Origin: Streptomyces xanthii
GTDB taxonomy: Bacteria; Actinomycetota; Actinomycetes; Streptomycetales; Streptomycetaceae
NCBI RefSeq assembly: GCF_014621695.1
Contig: NZ_CP061281.1
Coordinates: forward strand, 4,092,001 to 4,156,000
Direction: 5' to 3'
DNA length: 64,000 nucleotides
The notes below the pieces were generated by a model. It was given only the letters and a program-made list of their open reading frames with translations. It had not been told where the DNA came from and did no database searches. Below, piece after piece: positions 25,673 to 33,685 of this stretch. How positions within the stretch are numbered: the first letter of the stretch is position 1; every line of letters starts with the position of its first letter. The position numbers and the translations under genes are program-made.

Positions 25673-26443
25673 CTATTTCAGCGCCACGCTGTCGCCCGTG
25701 GCCGTCACCGGGCTCGTCGTGCCCGAGCCCGCGAACTTCCAGCGCCAGGTGCCGGACGCGTTCGCCGTGAGCGTCGTCTTCAGCTTGCCCGCGCTGTCCG
25801 TGGTCGCGGACTTGACCGTGGTGTAGGTCGAGGTGCCGGACTTCTTGAACTGGAGGGAGACGGACTTGCCTGCGTAGCCCCAGTAGGCGTTGGAGTCCCA
25901 GCTGGCGCGGGTCAGGGTGCCGGTCACCGTCAGGGTGCGGCCCTTGACCACCGGTTCGGGGGTGGCCTGGGTGGCGGTGAGCTTGGCGTAGCGCTTGATC
26001 CTGACCGTCTTGCTGGTGTCCAGGGTGTAGAAGTCCTGGTCGTTCGCCGCCGCCTCGGCGTCGAGGTGCCAGGTGCCCGCGTCGGCGTTGCGCAGGTCCG
26101 CGTAGTCGTCGGAGGCGTTCGCGTCGAAGGAGTACTTCCAGGCGCACTTCATCGTCGTGGACGTGGGGCGGGTGCAGGACGCGGAGTAGGGGAACGCGAT
26201 GCGGCCCGCGGGGCTGACCAGCTTGCCGCCGTAGATGCCCTTGATCCCCGAGCCGTCCTTGGCGGTCGCCGTCACGGTCAGGTACTGGGTGGCGCTGACG
26301 CCGACGTTCACCGTCGACTTGCTGAACGTGACCGACGTGAACGTCGTGTCCCCCTTGTGGGTGTCCGCCTGCGCGGCGGGCGTGAGGAAGGGGAGCAGCA
26401 CGAGGGCGCCGCCCGCGACGGTGGCGGCCGTACGGATTCGCAT
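25673..26443 (-). CDS. Secreted protein of unknown family (256 aa)
   Basis: Starts at ATG 26443. A signal peptide ([19 protein letters not shown], cleavage after AQA near residue 26) is clear. The mature part is all-beta in character, rich in Thr, Ser and Ala, with two probable immunoglobulin-like halves; one cysteine pair (SCTRP and MKCAW) could form a disulfide. I do not recognise a named family. It is the first gene of a two-gene operon with the PA14/fibronectin protein (60 bp gap) and is driven by ECF-type promoter site 3. Confidence 0.75.
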   Translation of the reverse strand: MRIRTAATVAGGALVLLPFLTPAAQADTHKGDTTFTSVTFSKSTVNVGVSATQYLTVTATAKDGSGIKGIYGGKLVSPAGRIAFPYSASCTRPTSTTMKCAWKYSFDANASDDYADLRNADAGTWHLDAEAAANDQDFYTLDTSKTVRIKRYAKLTATQATPEPVVKGRTLTVTGTLTRASWDSNAYWGYAGKSVSLQFKKSGTSTYTTVKSATTDSAGKLKTTLTANASGTWRWKFAGSGTTSPVTATGDSVALK

Positions 26444-26497
26444 GGTTCTCCAGGCAGAACGGTCCGGATCTTCGACGCTTCGTCCGGGCGTGGAGAA

Positions 26498-26525
26498 GAC
26501 ACGTGGAGGGTTCGCTTGGTTGTAC
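26498..26525 (-). promoter_or_regulatory. ECF-sigma-like promoter motif, site 3
   Basis: Minus strand GTACAACC, 17 bases, GTC. Predicted start about 50 nt before the ATG at 26443. It is back to back with site 4, with 18 bp between their GTACAACC boxes. Confidence 0.6.
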
Positions 26526-26543
26526 GGCGGGTGTACGGGCTTC

Positions 26544-26571
26544 GTACAACCTTCGGGGCAGGTCAGGGGTC
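26544..26571 (+). promoter_or_regulatory. ECF-sigma-like promoter motif, site 4
   Basis: Plus strand GTACAACC, 17 bases, GTC, driving the PA14/fibronectin gene that starts at 26639 after a leader of about 60 nt. With site 3 it makes one compact divergent promoter for both secreted units. Confidence 0.6.
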
Positions 26572-26638
26572 ATGAAGCCGATACGCCGCTCCCCACCCGT
26601 TTTCCTTGCCTCGTCCGAGAGAGGCCGAGAGGATCCCG

Positions 26639-28096
26639 TTGCACAAGAAGAGATCCGGCGCCGCCGCTGTCGCGGGGGCGCTGTCCGTCGCCGCGGTCGG
26701 CGGGCTGCTCGCCGTCGCTCCCCAGGCGGCCGCCGCCACGACCTGCTCCACCAACGTCTACCAGCGGTCCTTCTACAAGAACACGACGTTCTCCGGCACT
26801 CCGGTGAAGACCGACTGCGACAGCGCCATCAGCCAGAACTGGGGCACGGGCTCCCCGGCCACCGGCGTGCCCACCAACAACTTCGGCGTGCGCTGGTCCG
26901 TCACCCGTGACTTCGGCTCCGGCGGCCCGTTCACGTTCAACGTGTCCGCCACCGACGGCGTCCGCGTCTACCTGGACGGCGTCCGCAAGATCGACCTCTG
27001 GCAGGGCACCGGCGACACCGCCCGCTCCAAGAGCGTCAACCTCACCATGCCGTCCGGCAAGCACACCCTGCGCGTCGACTACGTCAACTGGACCGGCGCC
27101 GCCAAGGTCTCCTACACGTACGCGCCCCGCACCTCGGCCACGTACGACTCGGTGAAGCCGCTCGCGCCGACCGGTGTGAAGACCGCGTACGACACCACCA
27201 CGCGCCGCACGACCGTCTCCTGGTCCGCCAACAAGGAGATGGACCTCGCCGGGTACAGCCTGTACCGCAGGGAGGCGCGGACGGGGAGCACGTGGACGAA
27301 GGTCGCGTCCACGACCACCGGCCGCAGCTACACCGACCCGCTGGTCAACCCCGACGACCGCACGCCGTACTACTACGAGGTCCGCGCCAGGGACAAGGCC
27401 GGCAACACCTCGTCCGGCTCCGCCGACACCATCGTGCGGCCGGTCCCCACGGCGACCGGGATGACCGGCTCGTACGACCCGGAGACCCGCCGCGTCAGCC
27501 TGAAGTGGACGCAGAACACCGAGCCGCACTTCGACCACTACACCGTCATGTCGAACGAGATGATCGACGGGCGCGGCACGTGGGTGGCCATCGGCACCAC
27601 CAAGGGCAACACCTGGACCACCGATCCGGTCGTCGCCGACGGTGAGGCCAACCAGTACAAGGTGATCGTCACCAACGACGGCGGCACCACCGAGTACGTG
27701 GGCAACGGCTCCCTCAACGCGTATGCCGAGAACGAGGTCTGGCTCAACATCCCGGACCAGATCGGCCCGTACTACGCGCCCGACCTGAAGCTGGACCGCT
27801 GCGACGCCGGCGTGTGGGTCGCCGCGTCCGACTCGACGCCCGCCCCGATCCGCGACTTCGCGGGCTTCCAGGTCGAGCGTCGCCTCGCGGGCACCGAGGC
27901 CTGGACCGTCGTCCTGCACAAGGGCTACGACCCGCGACTGACGACGGCCACCGCCTCGGTCTGCGACCCGCTGCCGGTGGACGGGAGCGTCTACGAGTAC
28001 CGGGCGTTCACGTACGACCAGGCCGGGAACCTCTCCCCGGCCACCGAGATCCAGTCGATCCGCGTCGACGACATCTCCTGGCCCACCACCGGCTGA
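26639..28096 (+). CDS. Secreted PA14-like / fibronectin type III protein 2
   Basis: 485 residues from a TTG start at 26639, chosen because AGAGGA lies 6 bases before it and a normal signal peptide (HKKRSGAAAVAGALSVAAVGG, cleavage after AAAA near residue 36) begins there. The PA14-like domain is nearly the same as in protein 1 (TNNFGVRWSVTRDFGSGGPF, GVRVYLDGVRKIDLW, TLRVDYVNWTG). Three fibronectin type III modules follow, with EMDLAGYSLYRRE, YYYEVRARDKAGNTSSGS and VYEYRAFTYDQAGNLSPA. It is shorter than protein 1 by about 160 residues. No enzyme domain. Likely secreted adhesin or glycan binder. Confidence 0.88.
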   Translation: MHKKRSGAAAVAGALSVAAVGGLLAVAPQAAAATTCSTNVYQRSFYKNTTFSGTPVKTDCDSAISQNWGTGSPATGVPTNNFGVRWSVTRDFGSGGPFTFNVSATDGVRVYLDGVRKIDLWQGTGDTARSKSVNLTMPSGKHTLRVDYVNWTGAAKVSYTYAPRTSATYDSVKPLAPTGVKTAYDTTTRRTTVSWSANKEMDLAGYSLYRREARTGSTWTKVASTTTGRSYTDPLVNPDDRTPYYYEVRARDKAGNTSSGSADTIVRPVPTATGMTGSYDPETRRVSLKWTQNTEPHFDHYTVMSNEMIDGRGTWVAIGTTKGNTWTTDPVVADGEANQYKVIVTNDGGTTEYVGNGSLNAYAENEVWLNIPDQIGPYYAPDLKLDRCDAGVWVAASDSTPAPIRDFAGFQVERRLAGTEAWTVVLHKGYDPRLTTATASVCDPLPVDGSVYEYRAFTYDQAGNLSPATEIQSIRVDDISWPTTG

Positions 28097-28114
28097 CCGG
28101 TACGCGGCACGGTT

Positions 28115-28141
28115 CATGGGCCCGCCCATACTGGGCCCATG
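28115..28141 (+). promoter_or_regulatory. Inverted repeat over the start codon with probable leaderless promoter
   Basis: Perfect 9-bp arms CATGGGCCC and GGGCCCATG, with 9 bases between; the right arm includes the ATG at 28139. Within the spacer CATACT ends 6 bases before the ATG and could be a -10 box. Either an operator or an RNA hairpin could hide the start. Confidence 0.45.
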
Positions 28142-28657
28142 ACCGAGATCCGTACCCCTCGCCTCCTCCTGCGCCGCTGGCTGCCCGACGACGACCTGGT
28201 CCCGCTCGCCGAGATCCAGGCCGATGCGGCGGTGATGCGGTACGTCGGTGACGGCGCGCCGCGCTCCCTCGACGAGACCGCCGAGGACATCGAGCGCTGG
28301 GAGGAGGAGTGGGACGACGAGGGGTTCGGGATCTTCGCCGTCGAGCTGCTCGGATCGGGCGAACTCGCCGGCGCCGTCGGCCTCTACGTGCCGGACGCCC
28401 CGGCTCCGGTCGCCGGGCACATCGGCATCCAGTGGCGGCTCGGCCGGCAGTTCTGGGGGCAGGGGTACGCCTCCGAGGCGGCCCAGGCGACGCTGGAGTT
28501 CGCCCTCCAGGACCGGGGCATCGACCGGGTCGTCGCGGCCACCGCGGAGGGCGACACGTCGTCCGTGAAGGTGCTGGCCAAGCTGGGCATGGAGTTCACC
28601 GGCGAGGCCGACGGCATGCGGCTGTACGCGATCGACCTCACCGAGTACGAGGGCTGA
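28139..28657 (+). CDS. GNAT acetyltransferase, RimJ/RimL-like
   Basis: 172 residues. The opening TPRLLLRRWLPDDDL is the typical beta-1 of RimJ/RimL-type N-acetyltransferases, and the acetyl-CoA loop is RLGRQFWGQGYASEAAQATLEF (residues about 100-121). SSVKVLAKLGMEFTG is the conserved C-terminal motif. It transfers an acetyl group from acetyl-CoA to an amine, perhaps a protein N-terminus or small molecule. No functional clue comes from the neighbours. Confidence 0.9.
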   Translation: MTEIRTPRLLLRRWLPDDDLVPLAEIQADAAVMRYVGDGAPRSLDETAEDIERWEEEWDDEGFGIFAVELLGSGELAGAVGLYVPDAPAPVAGHIGIQWRLGRQFWGQGYASEAAQATLEFALQDRGIDRVVAATAEGDTSSVKVLAKLGMEFTGEADGMRLYAIDLTEYEG

Positions 28658-28796
28658 GCCCTCCCTCATTACCTTCGGCGTAATCGCGGTCCCGGGCACG
28701 TCCCGGCACTCTGAAGTCACCGGAACCCGGGCGGCGCACTCCGTCCGGGCTCCGGCCCCGACAGACGTAGTGACGACGCCCAGGAGGCCGACCGCC

Positions 28797-29189
28797 ATGA
28801 CGACCACCGGAACCAGCCGCACCGTCCACGAGGCCGCCGCCGACCGCTACTTCGAGGCGTGGAACGCCCGCGGCGCCGAGGCCCGCGCCAAGGCGGTCGC
28901 CGCCGCCTGGACCGAGGGCGGCACCTACACCGACCCGCTCGCCGACGTCGCCGGACACGAGGGCGTCGCCGCGGTCATAGCGGCCGCGCACGAGCAGTTC
29001 CCCGGCTTCTTCTTCCGCCCGCTCGGGGCCGTCGACGGGCACCACGGCATCGTGCGCTTCGGCTGGGAGCTCGTCTCCGAGGCCGACGGGTCCGCGCCGG
29101 TCGCCGGCTTCGACGTGGTCGAGCTCGACGAGGACGGCCGGATCCGTTCGGTCCACGGCTTCCTCGACCGGGTCCCTATGTCTTCATAA
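28797..29189 (+). CDS. SnoaL/NTF2-like protein
   Basis: 130 residues from ATG 28797 with AGGAGG 9 bases upstream. The cone-shaped NTF2 fold is suggested by AADRYFEAWNARG at the N-terminus, WTEGGTYTDPLADVAGHEGV (the pocket loop), and GFDVVELDEDGRIRSVHGFLD at the end. Members are polyketide cyclases, ketosteroid isomerases or simple ligand-binding proteins. No polyketide genes are nearby, so a metabolic or stress role is more likely. Monocistronic in appearance. Confidence 0.85.
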   Translation: MTTTGTSRTVHEAAADRYFEAWNARGAEARAKAVAAAWTEGGTYTDPLADVAGHEGVAAVIAAAHEQFPGFFFRPLGAVDGHHGIVRFGWELVSEADGSAPVAGFDVVELDEDGRIRSVHGFLDRVPMSS

Positions 29190-29313
29190 AAGGAATCTAA
29201 GGACCCGGTTTCGTTGCATTGTGGCTTCACCTCTTGACGCTCGGTGGGCGGCCGAGTTGGCTTCGAGCCACCTCGGTCGCACCACTGCGGCCATGTCAGG
29301 GAGGTATCCGCAC

Positions 29314-30438
29314 ATGAACACGCGCATACGATGCGTCACGACGACCGGCGTCGTATCCGTCCTCTTGGTCTCGCTCTCGGCCTGTGGTGGTCTGCTGCCC
29401 GGTGGGGACGGTGGCAGCAGCGAGCCCACGCACAAGGGAAACGATGTCAAGATCGGTCTGCTCCTGCCGGAGAAGGAGACGACCCGCTACGAGAAGTTCG
29501 ATCACCCGGGCATCGAGGCCAAGGTCGCCGAACTCACCGAGAGCCAGGGCGAGCTGGTCTACGCGAACGCGGAGCAGGACGCGCAGCAGCAGAGCCGCCA
29601 GTTGCAGCGCATGATCGACGCGAAGGTCGACGCGCTGATCGTGGACCCGGTCGACGCCGAGGCGATCGCGCCGTCCGTCCAGAAGGCGAAGGACGCGGGG
29701 ATCCCCGTCATCGCGTACGACCGGCTCGCGCAGGGCCCCGTCGACGCGTACGTCGGCTTCGACAACGAGCTGGTCGGCCAGACCCAGGGCAAGGAACTGC
29801 TCCTCGCGCTCGGTGACAAGGCGGGCAAGAGCAGCCAGGTCGTCATGATCAACGGCGCGCCGTCCGACCCGAACGCCGCCCAGTTCAAGGAGGCCGCGCG
29901 CGCCGAGCTGGCGAACACGGTCACCGTCGCGAAGTCCTACGACACCGCCGACTGGAAGGCGCAGAACGCCAAGGCGGAGATGAAGCAGGCCATCACCTCG
30001 ATCGGCGCGGGCCGCATCGCGGGGGTGTACTCGGCGAACGACGGCATGGCGGCGGGCGTCGTCGAGGCGCTGCGCGAGGCCGGCGTGACGAAGATGCCGC
30101 CCATCACGGGGCAGGACGCGGAGCTCGCGGCGGTGCAGCGGATCCTCACCGGTGACCAGTACATGAGCGTCTACAAGCCGTACGCCAAGGAGGCCGCGAC
30201 GGCCGCCGAGATGGCGGTGCGGATCGCTCAGGGCCGCACGATCGAGTTCGAGGCGCTCGCGGCGGACCGCACGAACAGCCCGACGACGAAGCAGATCCGC
30301 ACGGCGAGCGTGAGTGTCGTGGCGCTGAAGCGGGACAACATCAAGTCCACGGTGATCAAGGACAAGTTCTTCAAGGTGTCCGAGATCTGCACGGCGAAGT
30401 ACGCGGCGGCGTGCGCGGAGGCGGGGCTGACGAAGTAG
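29314..30438 (+). CDS. Sugar-binding lipoprotein, XylF-like (ABC transporter substrate-binding)
   Basis: 374 residues from ATG 29314 with GGGAGG upstream. The lipobox VSLSAC puts the lipidated Cys near residue 24. The mature part is a type 1 periplasmic binding protein (Peripla_BP_4) with VKIGLLLPEKETTRYEKFD, IDAKVDALIVDPVDAEA, YDRLAQGPVDAYVGFDNE and GVYSANDGMAAGVVEAL, the xylose-binding XylF pattern. It would deliver a pentose or related sugar to an ABC importer. No ATPase or permease gene follows, so it is an orphan here and must use subunits encoded elsewhere. Confidence 0.88.
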   Translation: MNTRIRCVTTTGVVSVLLVSLSACGGLLPGGDGGSSEPTHKGNDVKIGLLLPEKETTRYEKFDHPGIEAKVAELTESQGELVYANAEQDAQQQSRQLQRMIDAKVDALIVDPVDAEAIAPSVQKAKDAGIPVIAYDRLAQGPVDAYVGFDNELVGQTQGKELLLALGDKAGKSSQVVMINGAPSDPNAAQFKEAARAELANTVTVAKSYDTADWKAQNAKAEMKQAITSIGAGRIAGVYSANDGMAAGVVEALREAGVTKMPPITGQDAELAAVQRILTGDQYMSVYKPYAKEAATAAEMAVRIAQGRTIEFEALAADRTNSPTTKQIRTASVSVVALKRDNIKSTVIKDKFFKVSEICTAKYAAACAEAGLTK

Positions 30439-30469
30439 TCCGGCCGGTGCGGTGGCCGGGCGCCGCGTC

Positions 30470-31447
30470 TCACTCGCCGCTGTGCAGGATCCCCGACTCG
30501 GCGATCCGGTAGCCGAGCTGGGCGCGGCTCTCGCTGCCCAGCGCGGCCGCCAGCTTGGCGATGTGGAGCCGGACCGTGCGGATGTTGACGCCGAGCCGCT
30601 CCGCGATGACGGCGTCCGTGTGCCCCTCGATGAGCAGCGCGGCGATGGTCCGCTGGCGGTTCGTCGGGTCGCTGTGCGGGGCGGGGCCCGGCGCGGTCGC
30701 GGGGTGCATGGGCGTGGCGAGGCGCCACAGCCGCTCGAAGGTGGTGACCAGGTAGGAGATCAGGGCCGGGTGGCGGATCTCCAGGGCGACGGTCCGGTCG
30801 GTGCTGGCGGGGATGAAGGCGACGGAGCGGTCCAGGAGGACGAGGCGCTCGGTGACCTCGTCGAGGGTGCGCACCTCCACGTGGCCGTCGAGCTGCTCGT
30901 AGTGGGCGCGCACGGCGGGTGAGTGGCGGGAGGCGTGCTGGTACAGGGTCCGCATGTGGCAGCCGCGGGTGAGCAGTTCCTGCTCGCGGGGGAGGACCAT
31001 GGCCAGCTGGTCGGGTGGCCGGAAACCGCCGGGCTGGATGGTGAGCAGTTCCTGGGAGGCGCCGCGCATGGCTTCGGCGATGGCCGCGTTGATCCGCTGG
31101 AAGCCCATGTGGATGGAGATCATCGGGGAGTCGGGGACGGCGGCGCGGCGGGCGTCCAGCTCCATGAGCGGGGCGAAGGCGGCGGCGAGCCGGGCCTCGC
31201 GGCTGCGGCGCTGCGCTATCTCGTCCTCGATGCTGTTCAGGAGGGCCGGCAGGGCGACGGCGGGGGCCACGGGGCGGAGCCAGTCGGCGTCACCGGGGTC
31301 GGGCCGCAGGAGGCCGAGTTCGGCCAGGCAGGGCGCGGCGGACGCGTCGGACCTGCGCAGCCGGCCCCAGTGCAGCGCGTGCGCGTAGAGCCGCGAGCCT
31401 TCCTCGCAGAACTCCTCGGCTCCGTGCGGGTGGGCCTTGGCGGTCAC
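30470..31447 (-). CDS. LuxR-type helix-turn-helix regulator 1
   Basis: 325 residues from GTG 31447, overlapping the stop of regulator 2 by GTGA. The long N-terminal part (about 250 residues) has a TrmB-like layout without a receiver domain. The C-terminal LuxR/FixJ-type helix-turn-helix is RTIAALLIEGHTDAVIAERLGVNIRTVRLHIAKLAAALGS (quoted in pieces: TIAALLIEGHTDAVIAERL, then VNIRTVRLHIAKLAAALG). It ends in SRAQLGYRIAESGIL. It is a close paralogue of the upstream regulator and both face away from the DLGWN peptide gene, so they are candidate regulators of it. Confidence 0.85.
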   Translation of the reverse strand: MTAKAHPHGAEEFCEEGSRLYAHALHWGRLRRSDASAAPCLAELGLLRPDPGDADWLRPVAPAVALPALLNSIEDEIAQRRSREARLAAAFAPLMELDARRAAVPDSPMISIHMGFQRINAAIAEAMRGASQELLTIQPGGFRPPDQLAMVLPREQELLTRGCHMRTLYQHASRHSPAVRAHYEQLDGHVEVRTLDEVTERLVLLDRSVAFIPASTDRTVALEIRHPALISYLVTTFERLWRLATPMHPATAPGPAPHSDPTNRQRTIAALLIEGHTDAVIAERLGVNIRTVRLHIAKLAAALGSESRAQLGYRIAESGILHSGE

Positions 31448-32490
31448 GCGTCGCTCTCTCTGCTCGGCAGGTCCGGTTCGTGGTCCAGGATCCCCGATCG
31501 GGCGATCAGGAAGCCGAGCTGGGCCCGGCTCCCGCTGCCGAGGGCGGCCGCGATCTTCGCGATGTGCGCGCGGCAGGTGCGGACGTTCATCCCGAGGCGG
31601 CGGGCGATGGCCTCGTCGACGTGGCCCTCGATCAGCAGCTTGGCGATGGAGCGCTGGACGCCGGTGATGCCGTCGGTGGCCGGTGGGTACGGGGGCTCGT
31701 CGAGCAGGGGAGTCGCGCGGCGCCAGAGGTCCTCGAAGACCTTGGCGAGGTACTCGACGAGTCCGGGGTGGCGCAGTTCGAGGGCGACCTGGCGCTCCTC
31801 GCCGACCGGGATCAGGGCGACGGTCCGGTCGAAGATCATCAGTCGGTCGATGAGTTCTTCGAGGGTGCGTATCTGTACGTTCTTGCGGTTGATCCGGGCC
31901 GCGTAGGCGAGCGTTCCCTGGCTGTGGCGGACGGTGTGCTGGTAGATGGTCCGCATGGCCACGCCGCGGTCCAGGACGGTCTGGCCGCGCTTGAGGGCCA
32001 CGTTCAGGGTGTTCTCGCTGCGGCCGCCGCCGGGCTGCACGGTGAGCACCTCGAACTTGCACTCCGACGTGAGCTGCTCGATGCCCGCGTTGATCCGGGC
32101 GTCGCCCTCCAGGACGGTGATGGCGTGGGTGGCCGGTTCTGCTCGTGCCGTGATGGCCATGAACGGCTCGAAGAGCTCTGTCAGGGCCACGGCGGTCTTG
32201 CGCCGCTCCTGTATCTCGCGCTCCAGCGGTGTCAGCCACTGGGCGAGCGCGGCGTTGGGCGGAACCGGGAGGAGCCGGCTCGCGTCGTCCGGATCCGGGT
32301 GCAGCAGGGCCGAGGCGAGCAGGCACGGCGCGTCCTCGGCGGTCGCGCGCGCGAGGCGTCCCTCGGCCAGGGCGAGCGCGTAGAGCCGTGCCCCCTCGTC
32401 GCAGAGCGGGGTCGAGGGATGCGGATGTGTCGGTTTCGTACCTATTGAGAACAATCTCCACCCCCCAGGGTCCTGAACGTGCAGGAACAT
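31444..32490 (-). CDS. LuxR-type helix-turn-helix regulator 2
   Basis: 348 residues if ATG 32490 is the start. No ribosome site precedes it and the conserved sequence begins about 25 residues later (PSTPLCDEGARLYALAL), so a start nearer 32445 is possible. Architecture is the same as regulator 1: an N-terminal sensor-like region (LFEPFMAI, LTVQPGGGRSENTL, MRTIYQHTVRHS) and a C-terminal LuxR-type helix-turn-helix (AKLLIEGHVDEAIARRLGM, then RTCRAHIAKIAAALGSGS). The gene is divergent from the peptide gene at 32568, leaving 77 bp for shared control. Confidence 0.8.
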   Translation of the reverse strand: MFLHVQDPGGWRLFSIGTKPTHPHPSTPLCDEGARLYALALAEGRLARATAEDAPCLLASALLHPDPDDASRLLPVPPNAALAQWLTPLEREIQERRKTAVALTELFEPFMAITARAEPATHAITVLEGDARINAGIEQLTSECKFEVLTVQPGGGRSENTLNVALKRGQTVLDRGVAMRTIYQHTVRHSQGTLAYAARINRKNVQIRTLEELIDRLMIFDRTVALIPVGEERQVALELRHPGLVEYLAKVFEDLWRRATPLLDEPPYPPATDGITGVQRSIAKLLIEGHVDEAIARRLGMNVRTCRAHIAKIAAALGSGSRAQLGFLIARSGILDHEPDLPSRESDA

Positions 32491-32567
32491 GATGCATCGA
32501 CCCTGTGGCTTTGACGTGCCGGATTGAGACATCGTCTTGGTACAGCCGGGGGAGAGGAACCGACCAA

Positions 32568-32828
32568 GTGAGGACGAAGCCGACTATGTTGAAGCGCATG
32601 CTTCGCTCGGTGGTGATCGCCGCCTTTTCCGCCGGGCTGGCCGCCAGTGTCGCGAGCGGTCTCGATCTCGGGTGGAACGCGAGCCCGGCGAGCACGGTGG
32701 CGGCGACCCCGCCGGATCTTGGCTGGAACAGCAGCCCCGCGACCACCGACGGCTCCGCCGTGGCCCCTCCGGACCTCGGATGGAACGTCGCCCCCCAGGA
32801 CCTCGGCTGGAACGGTCCGGGCGCGTGA
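32568..32828 (+). CDS. Secreted peptide with four DLGWN repeats (86 aa)
   Basis: Start GTG 32568 with GGAGAGGAA upstream; ATG 32586 is an alternative. A basic, hydrophobic leader (LKRMLRSVVIAAFSAGLAAS) resembles a Sec signal peptide. The rest is built around DLGWN, found four times (32664, 32715, 32772 and 32799), separated by short Ala/Pro/Ser/Thr linkers. The four copies use different synonymous codons (GAT/GAC, CTC/CTT, GGG/GGC/GGA), so the protein motif rather than the DNA is being kept. I do not recognise a named family. The stop overlaps the GTG of the Rieske-like gene, so the two are translationally coupled. It could be a structural or signalling peptide or a precursor to be modified. 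Confidence 0.7.
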   Translation: MRTKPTMLKRMLRSVVIAAFSAGLAASVASGLDLGWNASPASTVAATPPDLGWNSSPATTDGSAVAPPDLGWNVAPQDLGWNGPGA

Positions 32829-33148
32829 TCACGCCACCCGACGACAAATCCCTGCGCCGCGAGATGGCGATCGCCTACCGGTCCGGCTGGCACACGGTCG
32901 ATCTCGTGACGGCGATCCCGAATCCGGGTGACTCGCTCATGGTCACCCTGTTCGGGGAGCCGATCGTCGTGGCGCGGGACGACGACGACGACATCCGGGC
33001 CTACCGGTGTCTGCGTCGACCGCGCGGCGCCCCCCAGCCGGTGCGGACCGTCGTCCGGTACGGAATGATCTTCGTCAACCTCGACCAGCGGGACCACCAG
33101 CTGGTCGGCGAGACGACCGGCACCACAGCCACCCCCCGCAGTGCCTGA
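32825..33148 (+). CDS. Degenerate Rieske-like protein without cluster ligands (107 aa)
   Basis: Starts at GTG 32825 in a GTGA overlap with the peptide gene. The sequence follows the N-terminal Rieske domain of ring-hydroxylating oxygenases: SGWHTVDLVTAIPNPGDSL, then MVTLFGEPIVVARDDDDD and IRAYRCLRRPRGAP. In true Rieske proteins the last stretch would read CxH and a second CxxH would follow; here the His is lost and the second motif is missing, with the sequence jumping to VRYGMIFVNLDQRD. It therefore cannot bind a [2Fe-2S] cluster. Probably a binding or chaperone-like partner of the DLGWN peptide. Function is unknown. Confidence 0.6.
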   Translation: MITPPDDKSLRREMAIAYRSGWHTVDLVTAIPNPGDSLMVTLFGEPIVVARDDDDDIRAYRCLRRPRGAPQPVRTVVRYGMIFVNLDQRDHQLVGETTGTTATPRSA

Positions 33149-33192
33149 CGCGATTCCCCCGTCGTTGTAGATCGCGCAGGTGCTTCCCCCCG

Positions 33193-33234
33193 CAGCGGCG
33201 TCACCGTGGAACCTGAACCACGGTGGCGCCGCTG
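33193..33234. terminator. Bidirectional terminator
   Basis: 17-bp stem (CAGCGGCG-T-CACCGTGG and its complement, with one G-T pair) and 8-base loop. On the plus strand it is followed by TAGTTTT. It separates the convergent Rieske-like and PPOX genes. Confidence 0.85.
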
Positions 33235-33265
33235 TAGTTTTCGTGCGGGACCGCCGCGGCGCGGC

Positions 33266-33685
33266 TCAGTCGTCGAAGACGCCGTTGCCCGTCGCGCGGG
33301 TCACCGCGATCTCGATCACGATCCGGTCCGGATTGGGCCGGGGCGTACGCGTGTACCGCTCCGCGTACCGCCGCTCCGCGTCCGCGACGCTCTCCCGGTC
33401 CGCGCGCACCGTCGCCGTCCCCTCCAGCGTCGCCCAGCGCCGGCCGTCCACCTGGCAGACCGCCACCCGGGCCGCGCCCGCCGCCTGCAGCACGTGGACC
33501 GCCTTGCGCGTGGTCCTGCTCGTGATCACCCGGGCCACCCGGCGCTCGGCGTCGTAGGTCACGCCGACCGGGACGACGTGCGGGGTGCCGTCCGCGCGCA
33601 GGGTCGTGAGGGTGCACAGGTGCCGTTCCCGCCAGAAGTCCAGGAAGGCCTGAGCCGGATCGTCCAGGTCGATGCGCTTCGCCAT
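33266..33685 (-). CDS. PPOX-class (split-barrel) flavin/F420-type oxidoreductase
   Basis: 139 residues from ATG 33685. The pyridoxamine-oxidase-like split-barrel fold is recognised from FWRERHLCTLTTLRADGTPHVVPVG, ARVITSRTTRKAVHVLQ and ARVAVCQVDGRRWATLEGTATV (in order from residue 17). Actinobacterial members of this size mostly bind F420, FMN or haem and reduce small substrates. The exact cofactor is not decided by the sequence. A TAGGTT box 6 bases before the ATG suggests a leaderless message. Confidence 0.85.
   Translation of the reverse strand: MAKRIDLDDPAQAFLDFWRERHLCTLTTLRADGTPHVVPVGVTYDAERRVARVITSRTTRKAVHVLQAAGAARVAVCQVDGRRWATLEGTATVRADRESVADAERRYAERYTRTPRPNPDRIVIEIAVTRATGNGVFDD

Noticed and set aside
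30470..33097. A single 875-codon minus-strand protein
   Set aside because: Only the part from GTG 31447 matches the LuxR-type family; the rest runs antisense to the peptide and Rieske-like genes and through regulator 2 in another frame.
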